Position numbers and translations under genes: made by a program
Shown: piece by piece, positions 1-8,405 of the stretch
How the letters are laid out: the number at the start of each line of letters is the position of its first letter
How positions within the stretch are numbered: the stretch's first letter is position 1
Assembly: GCA_019119335.1 (NCBI GenBank)
Contig: DWXF01000042.1
Location: 1-64,000, forward strand
Reading direction: 5' to 3'
DNA from: Candidatus Flavonifractor merdavium
Lineage (GTDB): Bacteria > Bacillota > Clostridia > Oscillospirales > Oscillospiraceae
Length of the DNA: 64,000 bases
The notes under the pieces: model-generated
What the model saw: only the letters and a program-made list of their open reading frames with translations
What the model was told of the DNA's origin: nothing
Database searches by the model: none

Positions 1-2445
1 GTAGAGTTGGGAAAGCACTATTATTCTGCCATTAAATACATCGGAATTCCCAACGATGAAAACCAGACCAAGGAACTATATAGCGAGGGATTGGTCACTG
101 ACGACGCTACCTTAAACAATTATTACGAACAAGTGCTCCATTCTCTTATGGCCGAAATTAGCATTAACTATGAGCTGAAGGGAAACTCAAATATCGTTTC
201 CTATGAAGAGCACAAGGTCATCCCCCGGGAATCTGAGCCCGGCTATGATATTTTTATCAAAATGGAACTGCTGACCAGTTTGCCGGACTACATCAGCAGC
301 CAGGCGCTGACCGTTGCGGATGTTGTGCGGCTCGGCTGCGACATGTGTACGGCGCTTACCGTTTTGCAGCAGAAGAAAATCATACATCGGGACATCAAGC
401 CGGCCAATATTTTTATTCACAGCAGCGGACACTTTAAATTGGGTGATTTTGGTGTGGCCCGCACCATGGAAAAAACAGTAAACAGCATGTCGGTGAAAGG
501 TACCTTTGCTTTTATGGCCCCCGAGGTGGCCAGAGGCGGCGAAGGGGATTTCCGAGTGGATATTTATTCCCTGGGGCTGGTACTGTACCGTCTGCTTAAC
601 GGAAATCGAAGCCCCTTTCTTCCCCCGCCGCCTGCGGTTATTTCCTATGATGACAATAATCTGGCCCAGCGGCGCAGAATGCAAGGTGAGCCTCTCCCTG
701 CCCCTGCCATGGCCGACCCCTCGCTGGCTGCCATTGTATTGCGGGCTTGCGCCTATCAGCCTCAGGACCGCTATCAGGATGCAAAAGAAATGTATGAGGC
801 GCTGCAACGCTATATTGCCCAGTTGCCGCCGGATCAGGCAGCCGCAGTTGTTTTTGGAAAAGCAGCAGTGCAGTCGCCGCATACTGCGGACGGTGAACTG
901 TCTGGACCCAGAACACAGGCGCCATCCGGCCGTGAGTCTGCACACTTGTCTCCGGAAAGCGGGGATGAAGAAACCGTATTTCTCCCACAGGAGAATGCGG
1001 GAGAGGAAACCGTATTTCTCCCACAAGAGAGTACGGGAGAAGAGACCGTGTTTCTCCCGCAGGAGAATATGGGAGAGGAAACCGTATTTCTCCCACAAGA
1101 GAGTGCGGGAGAAGAGACCGTATTTCTCCCACAGGAGGGTACGGGAGAGGAAACCGTGTTTCTCCCGCAGGAGGGTGCGGGAGAGGAAACGGTGTTTCTT
1201 CCCCAGGAGGACGCGGAGGAAGCTACCGTGTTTCTTCCTCAGGAGGACGCTGCAGGTCATGGCGGAGCTGCTGCTCAGGCGGGAAGAATGCAGCAGGAAA
1301 CACATGTCCCTTCTGGGCAGCCCCTTGACAGAGGTATGTCCCACAAGAGTAAATTGCCTTTGTTTTTAGGCGTGGGAGGTGCAGCGGCTGTCGCTATCGT
1401 TGCCGGCATATTGCTGATGGGTCAGCAAGCCAGAGAGGAAGGCGCCCAAGCCCTTGCTACTCCGGTTACTACCGTTTCGGCGGCGATACAGAGTGCCATG
1501 CCGACCCCTGTATCTACTTCCACGCTCCAGTTCCCGGACAGCGGTCTGGCTGCCGCTATCCGGGCCGAACTGGACCTCTCACCGGAGGCGCCTCTGGAAA
1601 TGGCGCAGCTTGGGGAGATTACCGAACTGAGGCTCGGAACGCAGACCGGAATCATTGTCTCGGATCTCTCTGGTCTGGAATATCTGTCTAATCTGAGTAT
1701 ATTGGATATCAGCGGTCAGTCTGTGAATAATCTTTCTATGCTTGCCGAGCTGCCTGAGCTGATCTCCCTCAATCTGGGGAACTGTCAGATCATGGATGTG
1801 GGCGTATTGGAACAGCTTCCTGCAAGCATGGAAAATCTGGACCTGCGCAATACCGGCCTGACTTCGGTGGCCTTTGCCGACAGATTGACCCATCTGCGTT
1901 ATCTCAACATCAGCGGCAATCAGATTACTGATCTTTCTCCGCTGAGTCAGTTGACACAGCTGTCTAACCTGGAGGCCAGTGGCAATCCGGTGGAGGACTG
2001 GACAGTGGTTTCCCAGGTGGCAACGGTAAGTGGCGTTCCCGCAGAATCAACTGCACCAACGCCCACTCCAACAGCGGCACAATCCACTCCGCAGGCATCC
2101 GCAAAAGCAACCCCGCAGGCCACACCCAAGCCGAAGCACACGCCGAAACCTACACCCAAGCCCACGCCAGCCCCCACACCAAAGCCTACGTCCAGCACGG
2201 TGTCGGTGACCGGTGTAAGCATTTCCAGAGGCAGCATCGTGCTGGATGTAGGGGGCGGAGCCAGTCTGTCTGCAACGGTGTCTCCCTCAAACGCCACCAA
2301 TCAGAGCATCAGCTGGTCCAGCTCCAATCCTGCGGTGGCAACAGTCACCAGTTCGGGATATGTAACGGCGGTTGGCCCGGGGACGGCCGTGATCACAGCC
2401 AGTTGCGGCGGTTACAGCGCCCGGTGTACCGTGTCGGTAAGCTGA
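1..2445 (+). CDS. Transmembrane Ser/Thr protein kinase with ETVFL repeats, LRR and Big2 ectodomain (5' partial)
   Basis: The frame is open to the window edge and the visible part begins at the VAIK-type lysine (AIK, residue 10 counted from the codon at 7), so the glycine-rich loop lies upstream. Kinase hallmarks follow: HRDIKPAN (127-134), DFG (147-149) and APE (171-173), giving an apparently active Hanks-type kinase. Residues about 319-416 are eight 12-residue repeats containing EETVFLPQE. A transmembrane segment lies near 450-475. Outside the cell come leucine-rich repeats (about 520-680), a Pro/Thr linker and a bacterial Ig-like (Big2) domain from about 731. It heads a plus-strand cluster with two PP2C phosphatases, FHA proteins and a type VII secretion ATPase, so it probably phosphorylates that machinery (inference). 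Confidence 0.93.
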   Translation, partial: VELGKHYYSAIKYIGIPNDENQTKELYSEGLVTDDATLNNYYEQVLHSLMAEISINYELKGNSNIVSYEEHKVIPRESEPGYDIFIKMELLTSLPDYISSQALTVADVVRLGCDMCTALTVLQQKKIIHRDIKPANIFIHSSGHFKLGDFGVARTMEKTVNSMSVKGTFAFMAPEVARGGEGDFRVDIYSLGLVLYRLLNGNRSPFLPPPPAVISYDDNNLAQRRRMQGEPLPAPAMADPSLAAIVLRACAYQPQDRYQDAKEMYEALQRYIAQLPPDQAAAVVFGKAAVQSPHTADGELSGPRTQAPSGRESAHLSPESGDEETVFLPQENAGEETVFLPQESTGEETVFLPQENMGEETVFLPQESAGEETVFLPQEGTGEETVFLPQEGAGEETVFLPQEDAEEATVFLPQEDAAGHGGAAAQAGRMQQETHVPSGQPLDRGMSHKSKLPLFLGVGGAAAVAIVAGILLMGQQAREEGAQALATPVTTVSAAIQSAMPTPVSTSTLQFPDSGLAAAIRAELDLSPEAPLEMAQLGEITELRLGTQTGIIVSDLSGLEYLSNLSILDISGQSVNNLSMLAELPELISLNLGNCQIMDVGVLEQLPASMENLDLRNTGLTSVAFADRLTHLRYLNISGNQITDLSPLSQLTQLSNLEASGNPVEDWTVVSQVATVSGVPAESTAPTPTPTAAQSTPQASAKATPQATPKPKHTPKPTPKPTPAPTPKPTSSTVSVTGVSISRGSIVLDVGGGASLSATVSPSNATNQSISWSSSNPAVATVTSSGYVTAVGPGTAVITASCGGYSARCTVSVS
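961..1254 (+). repeat. Eight tandem 36-bp repeats encoding (G)EETVFLPQE units
   Basis: Eight near-identical 36-bp units in frame inside the kinase gene encode 12-residue repeats. The core ETVFLPQE is constant (ATVFLPQE in the last copy), while the two or three residues between units vary (NAG, STG, NMG, SAG, GTG, GAG, DAE). Third-position changes between units suggest selection on the protein sequence. The array sits between the kinase domain and the transmembrane segment, so it is cytosolic. Each unit has one threonine in an acidic context with a hydrophobic residue at +3, a pattern compatible with FHA-domain phosphothreonine docking. Confidence 0.95.
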
Positions 2446-2523
2446 AGCATGGAAGCCAGCATACATCATAACAAGAATAAGGATTTCTCTCCCAGTGGAG
2501 AAAAGAAGAAAGGTGGAACTGTC

Positions 2524-4191
2524 ATGATGAAACAGTGGAAACGGTTCATTGCCCTGGCCTCAGTGTTTGCGTTATGCATCACCGTGACGCCCGTGCAGGC
2601 AGTCGGAACCAATCGCCAGAACGTGGTGGTAGATGGCGGAATGTCCCATAGCATTATCCTGACTGATAAGGACACCGTTCAGGTTTGCGGCTCCAATCAG
2701 GAATATCAGCTGGGCATACCCGACAAAGAGCAGATAACTGCGCCCCAAACGGTGGAAGGGCTGGATAACGTGGTTTCTGTGGCTGCCGGCTACAATTTTT
2801 CTGCTGCGCTGAAATATAATGGTACGGTATATACCTGGGGCGGCGGCCAGCAGGAGACACCCACCGCCGTGAATGAGCTGTCCAACGTGGTAGCTATTGC
2901 GGCAGGCCAGATGGATATCCTGGCTCTAGCCGGCGACGGTACCGTATGGCAATGGAGCGTAGGCGGAAAGCCCGCACAGGTTTCCGGTTTAAGAGACATT
3001 GTGGCCATTGACGCGGGCGGCAGCCATTTCCTGGCGCTTACCACCAACGGAGAGGTGTATGCCTGGGGGGGAAATTGGAGCGGTCAGTTGGGGAACGGAA
3101 CCACCCAGGACAGTACGAAGCCCCAAAAGCTAAACGGTCTGTTTAACATCATAGACATCGCAGCCGGATACAGCCATTCTCTGGCGATAGGCAGCAACGG
3201 CACGGTATACGCCTGGGGCAGCAACGGTTACGGACAATTGGGAGACGGAACCACAGAGGATTCCAGTGAACCTGTCGTGGTAAAAAGTATTAAAAATGCC
3301 GCGCAGGTGGCCGCGGGCACCGACTGCTCGTTGGCGCTGACCAAGGACAAGAAGATTTATAGCTGGGGCTATGGCGAATATGGACAGCTGGGCATCAATG
3401 GCGCGGTCATCAGTCAGACCAGCCCCAAGATCATAAGCCTTCCGTCCGGTTCGGTGCCTGCTGGCATTGCCTGCGGCACCTATCACTGCCTGTTTACTTC
3501 GGAAAGCGGCGCGGTGTACGCCTGGGGCAGAAACAAAAACTATCAGCTGGGTACCAAGAAAAACGTCAATGCGGAAACGCCTCAGCGCATAACGGCTACG
3601 GTTGCGGATGCCGGTATGTATCATACCAATAGCTTAGACTCTGTCAGCAGCTGGGCGCGGGAGGAAGTAGGAGTTCTGTATGATAAAGGGGTTGTTCCGC
3701 CGCTGCTGTGGAATTCCTATCAGGGCAACATCACCAGAGCGGAATTTGCACATCTGCTGGTCAGCCTGTATCAGGATTTGCGCAATAGCACTCTTTCCGC
3801 AACCAACAATCAGGGGAAGTTCAAGGACATTCAAGACCATCCGCTTAAGGACGACATTGTACGCGCCTACAATCTAAAGCTGATCAGCGGTACCTCCGGC
3901 ACGACTTTCTCTCCGGATAAGCCTCTGACACGGCAGGAGGCAGCCAAAATGCTGTGTACGTTCCTGAACGTGGTGGAGGGCGCCAATGTGCCCACCAAGG
4001 TCAGCAGCATGACCTACTATAAAGACGCCGCCGAGATTTCCGATTGGGCCGCTCCTTATGTGGCGTATTGTTATCAAAATAACATCATGAAGGGGAGCAG
4101 CGCAGACACCTTCTCGCCCACGACGAATCTCAGCCGGGAGCAGGGACTGCTGATTGTTTCCCGCTTAACAGAGAAGTATGATTGGTTCTGA
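2524..4191 (+). CDS. Secreted RCC1-repeat protein with C-terminal SLH domains
   Basis: ATG at 2524 follows the ribosome site AAAGGTGG; an upstream ATG at 2449 has none. The 555-residue product starts with a Sec signal peptide (MMKQWKRF, a hydrophobic stretch, then PVQA). Residues about 30-375 hold seven or so RCC1-type repeats with recurring YAWG and LGxGTxxDS motifs, expected to form a beta-propeller. The remaining residues carry S-layer homology domains (for example ITRAEFAHLLVSLYQD and LTRQEAAKML). It should therefore be displayed on the cell wall. It overlaps the next gene by 14 bp and lies directly after the kinase. RCC1 propellers usually bind proteins; its partner here is unknown. Confidence 0.88.
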   Translation: MMKQWKRFIALASVFALCITVTPVQAVGTNRQNVVVDGGMSHSIILTDKDTVQVCGSNQEYQLGIPDKEQITAPQTVEGLDNVVSVAAGYNFSAALKYNGTVYTWGGGQQETPTAVNELSNVVAIAAGQMDILALAGDGTVWQWSVGGKPAQVSGLRDIVAIDAGGSHFLALTTNGEVYAWGGNWSGQLGNGTTQDSTKPQKLNGLFNIIDIAAGYSHSLAIGSNGTVYAWGSNGYGQLGDGTTEDSSEPVVVKSIKNAAQVAAGTDCSLALTKDKKIYSWGYGEYGQLGINGAVISQTSPKIISLPSGSVPAGIACGTYHCLFTSESGAVYAWGRNKNYQLGTKKNVNAETPQRITATVADAGMYHTNSLDSVSSWAREEVGVLYDKGVVPPLLWNSYQGNITRAEFAHLLVSLYQDLRNSTLSATNNQGKFKDIQDHPLKDDIVRAYNLKLISGTSGTTFSPDKPLTRQEAAKMLCTFLNVVEGANVPTKVSSMTYYKDAAEISDWAAPYVAYCYQNNIMKGSSADTFSPTTNLSREQGLLIVSRLTEKYDWF

Positions 4192-4969
4192 GCGAAAGAT
4201 AGAGGCGGCTGTGTGCTGCCATATCGGTGGTGGCCGCGGCAATAACGAGGATAATTATTACCTGGATGGAACCTGGAAACATCTGGAGAACAAGGACCGG
4301 AATCAGCTGCTAAGCGATTCCAGAAATCAGCCTGCCCTCTTTGCCGTTTGTGACGGTATGGGGGGCCAGCAGTACGGAGAGATGGCGTCCCTGGTGGCGG
4401 TTTCTTGGATTCATGAAAGCAGGGACGCCTTCCTGCGGGGGGCGCAGCCCGAGAAAGAGGGCAGCGCCATCCTCAGCAGGCTGAGTAAACAGCTCTGGCA
4501 ATTCTGCCAGGAGCGGAAGTACCGCATGGGCAGTACGATTGTCATAGCGGCTATCCGGGAAAACGGCATATATACATATGGGTTAGGGGATAGCCGGATC
4601 TATTTGCTGGAGGCGGGCAAGCTGCAGCAGCTTACCCAGGATCATACGGTCGCGGCCGAAGCGGAACTTATGGGCTTGACAGACGGACAACCTCTTTCTC
4701 CGTCTGATCCCCGCAGCCATCAGTTGACCCAATATTTTGGTATGGATTGCGGAGAATATGACCCCGCGCCCAGCTGCGCCTATCGTAGGCTCCAGCCAGG
4801 GCAGCGTATTCTGCTGTGCTCAGATGGACTGAGCGATTGCTTGAACAACGATCAGCTGACACTGGCTTTGGCCTGTGAATCCCCTTTGGAAAGTGTGCAG
4901 CAGCTGGTCAATATGGCGCTGGAACGTGGAGGAACCGATAATATCACCGCAATGGTACTAAAGGTGTAG
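4178..4969 (+). CDS. PP2C-family Ser/Thr phosphatase (first copy)
   Basis: This 263-residue protein has the metal-binding motifs of PPM/PP2C phosphatases: NNEDNYY near the N-terminus, AVCDGMGGQ, GLGDSRIYLL, LCSDGLSD and a terminal GGTDNITAMVL. It is single-domain, soluble and of usual length for bacterial Stp/PrpC enzymes. The ATG at 4178 lies inside the end of the RCC1-SLH gene, implying translational coupling. Placed beside a Hanks kinase, it should dephosphorylate the kinase or its targets. A second PP2C gene follows, so the pair may have divided roles. Confidence 0.92.
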   Translation: MIGSERKIEAAVCCHIGGGRGNNEDNYYLDGTWKHLENKDRNQLLSDSRNQPALFAVCDGMGGQQYGEMASLVAVSWIHESRDAFLRGAQPEKEGSAILSRLSKQLWQFCQERKYRMGSTIVIAAIRENGIYTYGLGDSRIYLLEAGKLQQLTQDHTVAAEAELMGLTDGQPLSPSDPRSHQLTQYFGMDCGEYDPAPSCAYRRLQPGQRILLCSDGLSDCLNNDQLTLALACESPLESVQQLVNMALERGGTDNITAMVLKV

Positions 4970-5044
4970 AGCGCACTGTGCCTGGCCAGTGGGAGCCTGT
5001 CCGCCTATACCGCAAGTATCGGCGCAGAACAGGTGGAAATGCAG

Positions 5045-5911
5045 ATGGGTACAAGTTATGCGATTAAGACCGATATCGGAACCAGAAAAATGCAAAATCA
5101 GGACGCATATGGACTTCGCGTTGCCTGCAATGGATTTCATGAAATTGTCTTTGCCGTGGTATGTGACGGAGTAGGCGGCATGTCCTGCGGCGAAGTTGCC
5201 AGCAATACCGTTGTGCATACGTTTCTCCAGTGGTTTGACCAGAAGGTGCCGGAGCTGTTTACGCAGCAGATTTCCCTGCAGCACATCCAGCATGCCTGGG
5301 ACTGCGTGCTGCAGCAGGTCAACCGGCAAATATTCCAGTACAGCCAGCGCATGGGCAATAAAATGGGTACGACCGTGGCCGCATTGCTGATGAGCAATGG
5401 CTCCTATTATGCGGTCAACGTAGGGGACAGCCGGATTTATCAGTTGACCCAAGAGCAGATTGACCAGATTTCCCGGGACCACACCCTGGTGCAGCGGGAG
5501 GTGGAGCAAGGCCTGCTGACCCCGCAGCAGGCAAGGCAGGATACCCGGCGTAATGTCCTGACCCGCTGCGTGGGGGGCCAGTCAACCCTTCTGCCCCAAT
5601 ATGCTCAGGGCAGGGTCTATCCCAATTCCGGGTATTTACTGTGCAGCGACGGCTTTTATCGCAGCTATAGCCAGGGAGAATTGCTTCGCAGAATGGCTCC
5701 CCAGCAGCTGGGGACGGAGAGCAAGGCCGACCGGTGCCTGCTGGAGATGATACAACAGGCCAAGGACCGGGGTGAGAGTGACAACATCACCGCAATTTAT
5801 CTCCGCACAGATGATGCGCTGGGGGCCAATGAGGACACCGTTGACCTGTCTGATGAATGCCTGATACTGCGCCGGGAAAACGGCTACGAAATGCGATTTC
5901 TGCTCCCCTGA
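5045..5911 (+). CDS. PP2C-family Ser/Thr phosphatase (second copy) with C-terminal extension
   Basis: The protein (288 residues from the ATG at 5045, eight bases after AGGTGG; GTG 5033 and ATG 5039 are less well spaced) shows the PP2C motifs KMQNQDAYG, AVVCDGVGGM, NVGDSRIYQL, LLCSDGFY and SDNITAIYL. It is only distantly similar to the phosphatase just upstream. An additional tail after the catalytic domain contains NEDTVDLSDE, which again places a threonine in acidic surroundings and could be a kinase or FHA target (inference). It lies in the same directon as the type VII secretion genes. Confidence 0.9.
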   Translation: MGTSYAIKTDIGTRKMQNQDAYGLRVACNGFHEIVFAVVCDGVGGMSCGEVASNTVVHTFLQWFDQKVPELFTQQISLQHIQHAWDCVLQQVNRQIFQYSQRMGNKMGTTVAALLMSNGSYYAVNVGDSRIYQLTQEQIDQISRDHTLVQREVEQGLLTPQQARQDTRRNVLTRCVGGQSTLLPQYAQGRVYPNSGYLLCSDGFYRSYSQGELLRRMAPQQLGTESKADRCLLEMIQQAKDRGESDNITAIYLRTDDALGANEDTVDLSDECLILRRENGYEMRFLLP

Positions 5912-5972
5912 ATCCGGACCGCTTCTGTGCGGGGCCCTCCCATAAGCTTGAATGCCAAAGGAATGATAGGAA

Positions 5973-6974
5973 ATGTATGATCCCAACATGCAGACGGACG
6001 TGCAGTATATCCGAGACAATCAAAAAATCAATCTGCTCCTGCCTGATGAAGAAAGCCTGGATCAGATTGGATATAAGGTGCTGCAAAACACATCTGGGGC
6101 CAGTCTGCTCTGCGGCTACAAATCGGGATACAATGGCCGGGTTAAAATTACATATGAGATTTCAAAGTATACCAGCCTGGACGGGCTGCTGGCGCAGCTG
6201 AGTTTTGAACAGCTATGCGCCATTTTGTGCGATCTTCTTGCGGTGGTGGAGCAGGTCTACGACATCGGATTTTTGCAGTATGAAAATGTGAGCTTGAAGC
6301 CGGAGGACATTTTCATCGACTGCAACCGGTTAAAGGTGCTGCTGCTGTATTTTCCGGTCAAGGCGCGGGGCAAGCTGGAGAGCAGGGCGGAGTTTGAGAA
6401 CCGCTTGCGGCAGGAAGTTCATAAGCTGCTGCATGGCTCACAGTGGATTACACAGGCCCGCGTCCACATGCTGGATGACGCATTTCAATCAGGCGCATCC
6501 CTGCGGGAGCTGCGCCATCAGATTCAGGAGGGTTTCTTTTGCAAAAGTTCTCAGCAGGAGCAAAATAATCCTCCTCCGCCTCCTGCCCCCGCGCCGCCGG
6601 CGGGGGAACAAAAAAATCCTGGCTTTTTTCAAAAGCTGTTTGGCAAAAAAGCAGGCCGGGATTCCCGCGGAGCAGGCTTTACCCTGGTGGGTGTGGGGAC
6701 GCCCGAACCGATCTCCATCCGCATACTGGGTGCAGAGCTTGTTTTAGGTAAAAATCCCCAGTTGGGAGCTGGGGCAATTATGTTCAATCGAACCATCAGC
6801 CGCCGGCATTGCGCCATCCGCGTACAGGGAAACGCCTGTTTTTTGACGGATCTGGGCAGCGCAAACGGAACCTTTATCAACAATAACCGGTTGACGCCTC
6901 AAGTTGCTTACCCGGTCCATGTGGGGGACAGGATCCGACTGGCCAACAGCGAGTTTATGCTGGTATGTGAGTAA
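5973..6974 (+). CDS. DUF6382-like (degenerate kinase/EssB-like?) protein with C-terminal FHA domain
   Basis: The 333-residue product has an N-terminal helical domain resembling DUF6382. It contains LKPEDIF (108-114) followed by a hydrophobic strand ending in YFP, which looks like a kinase catalytic loop and DFG region stripped of catalytic residues. A Pro-rich linker (about 195-212) and a short basic segment follow. A canonical FHA domain spans about 245-333, with ISRRHCAI and LGSANGTFINNNRL supplying the Ser, Arg, His and Asn of phosphothreonine binding. EssB, a core type VII membrane protein, also has a pseudokinase domain, so this may be a soluble counterpart; no membrane segment is seen. 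Likely reader of the phosphorylated kinase repeats (inference). Confidence 0.82.
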   Translation: MYDPNMQTDVQYIRDNQKINLLLPDEESLDQIGYKVLQNTSGASLLCGYKSGYNGRVKITYEISKYTSLDGLLAQLSFEQLCAILCDLLAVVEQVYDIGFLQYENVSLKPEDIFIDCNRLKVLLLYFPVKARGKLESRAEFENRLRQEVHKLLHGSQWITQARVHMLDDAFQSGASLRELRHQIQEGFFCKSSQQEQNNPPPPPAPAPPAGEQKNPGFFQKLFGKKAGRDSRGAGFTLVGVGTPEPISIRILGAELVLGKNPQLGAGAIMFNRTISRRHCAIRVQGNACFLTDLGSANGTFINNNRLTPQVAYPVHVGDRIRLANSEFMLVCE

Positions 6975-7041
6975 TTGTACCGCCAGAATATAACAGAGGG
7001 TATTTTGGAGGATGCAGATTCGATGCAGGGGGTAGCTTACA

Positions 7042-8091
7042 ATGGCAAGGTATCAGATTGTGCTGGCTGACCAGGATGAGGACTATATTTCCCTTCTGGA
7101 GCTGCGTTTTCTGGAATATTTTGGGGATGTCGCTGACATTCAGTTGATTTCGGATCCTGCTTATTTCCGCAGCTATTTTGAGACCCCGAAAAAATTGGAT
7201 CTGCTTATCATAAACGATGCGCTCTATCTGCCTGAGCTGACCCGCCACAGCATTGAAGCGATTATTCGGCTCAGCGAAGTGCCTGTGGAGACCTGCTGGG
7301 AAAAGAGCGGCTGCATTTTATATAAATATACAGGCATGAAGATCCTCTTTGACGAACTGGCTCCCTATTTGGACCGGGCCGCCTCTTGTGGGGCTCAGCG
7401 CCAGGAGACCCGGCTGGTCTGTGTTTATTCGCCTGTGGGAGGCATCGGGAGCACCACGCTCTCTCTGGGGCTGTGCGCCGCGTTGGTAAAGCTCAACCGG
7501 AAGGTTCTATATCTCAATACGGAGACCATTCAGAGCTTTCCCAGCCTGCTGCCCCAGCAGCCGCCCACTATGGATGCGCAATGCCGCAATCAGCTGCTGC
7601 GGGAAGTCAACGGGACGGAGCTGCCGGGACAGGAGGCATTTGGGCACTGTGGGTTTGACTATTTGCTGCCCTTTGAAAATTCACCTACAAGCTACGGGAT
7701 TACCCTGACCCACCTGATAAAGCTTGCCCAGGATTTACAGCAGAGCAATCGCTATCACTGTATTATTCTGGACTGTTCCTCAGAGTTTACTCAGGAGAAA
7801 TCCGTGCTGATGAGCGCCTGCTCCACCGTCCTGATTCTGCTTAGTCAGGAGCAGCAGGCTTGCCGCCGGATCGAGTCTCTGCTGCGCAACATCAACATTA
7901 GAGACGGAGAAAAATTCCAGTTTGTCTGTTGCCGTTACCGTGAAGATGAGGAAAACTATTTGAAAGAGTCTTTGTTGGGAAAAATCAACCTGGCCGAATA
8001 TATTCCCTATTTGCCTGCGCATCTGCGAAGCCGTGTGGATGAAATTGGAAACCAGGAGGCGGTTATGCGCCTGGCCTACCGGTTGGTCTAG
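7042..8091 (+). CDS. CpaE/MinD-like ATPase-fold protein with pseudo-receiver domain and altered P-loop
   Basis: ATG 7042 follows GGGGGT at good spacing; the product is 349 residues. Residues 1-110 resemble a response-regulator fold (ARYQIVLADQDEDY...DLLIIND) as in CpaE pilus-assembly ATPases. From about 125 the SIMIBI ATPase fold begins with VCVYSPVGGIGSTTL (residues 126-140). Here both P-loop lysines of the usual KGGxGKT are replaced (P and S), so hydrolysis may be lost. A later IILDCSSEF matches the Walker B strand. CpaE proteins position secretion or pilus machines, so a localisation role for the type VII apparatus is plausible (inference). Confidence 0.8.
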   Translation: MARYQIVLADQDEDYISLLELRFLEYFGDVADIQLISDPAYFRSYFETPKKLDLLIINDALYLPELTRHSIEAIIRLSEVPVETCWEKSGCILYKYTGMKILFDELAPYLDRAASCGAQRQETRLVCVYSPVGGIGSTTLSLGLCAALVKLNRKVLYLNTETIQSFPSLLPQQPPTMDAQCRNQLLREVNGTELPGQEAFGHCGFDYLLPFENSPTSYGITLTHLIKLAQDLQQSNRYHCIILDCSSEFTQEKSVLMSACSTVLILLSQEQQACRRIESLLRNINIRDGEKFQFVCCRYREDEENYLKESLLGKINLAEYIPYLPAHLRSRVDEIGNQEAVMRLAYRLV

Positions 8092-8143
8092 GCCAAGTTA
8101 TACATAAAGTTTCGCGGGCACCATAAATAGAGGAGAGAGTGTT

Positions 8144-8395
8144 ATGCCTGACCATGTAATTGTGCAGTTCCAAATGCACAAGAGAGGACGTACTGTGGAT
8201 TTGGAACTGCCGCTGGATATGACAGCAAGGGAATTGCTGGTAGCGCTGAATCAGGCCTATGCCCTTGGCGTTGCGGTGGATCAGATGGCACAGTGCTATC
8301 TGTCCTGCGAGTTTCCCACGGCGCTGCTGCGAGGCAACCGCACCCTGAGAGAAATCGGGCTGCGCGATGGCTCCATCATCCATTTTACAAGATAG
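8144..8395 (+). CDS. YukD/EsaB-like ubiquitin-fold protein of type VII secretion
   Basis: This 83-residue protein begins at ATG 8144 after AGGAGAGAG. It has the length, strand pattern and ending (LRDGSIIHF) of the YukD/EsaB family, small ubiquitin-like proteins always linked to Firmicutes type VII systems. EsaB in Staphylococcus is an accessory or regulatory component. The next gene, the EssC-like ATPase, starts ten bases after its stop, which is the family's typical neighbourhood. There is no C-terminal Gly-Gly, so conjugation is not expected. Confidence 0.85.
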   Translation: MPDHVIVQFQMHKRGRTVDLELPLDMTARELLVALNQAYALGVAVDQMAQCYLSCEFPTALLRGNRTLREIGLRDGSIIHFTR

Positions 8396-8405
8396 GGGGA
8401 GGACG

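Noticed and set aside
961..1254. 36-bp direct repeats as a CRISPR array
   Set aside because: Units are contiguous with no spacers, in frame, and encode a conserved peptide inside the kinase.
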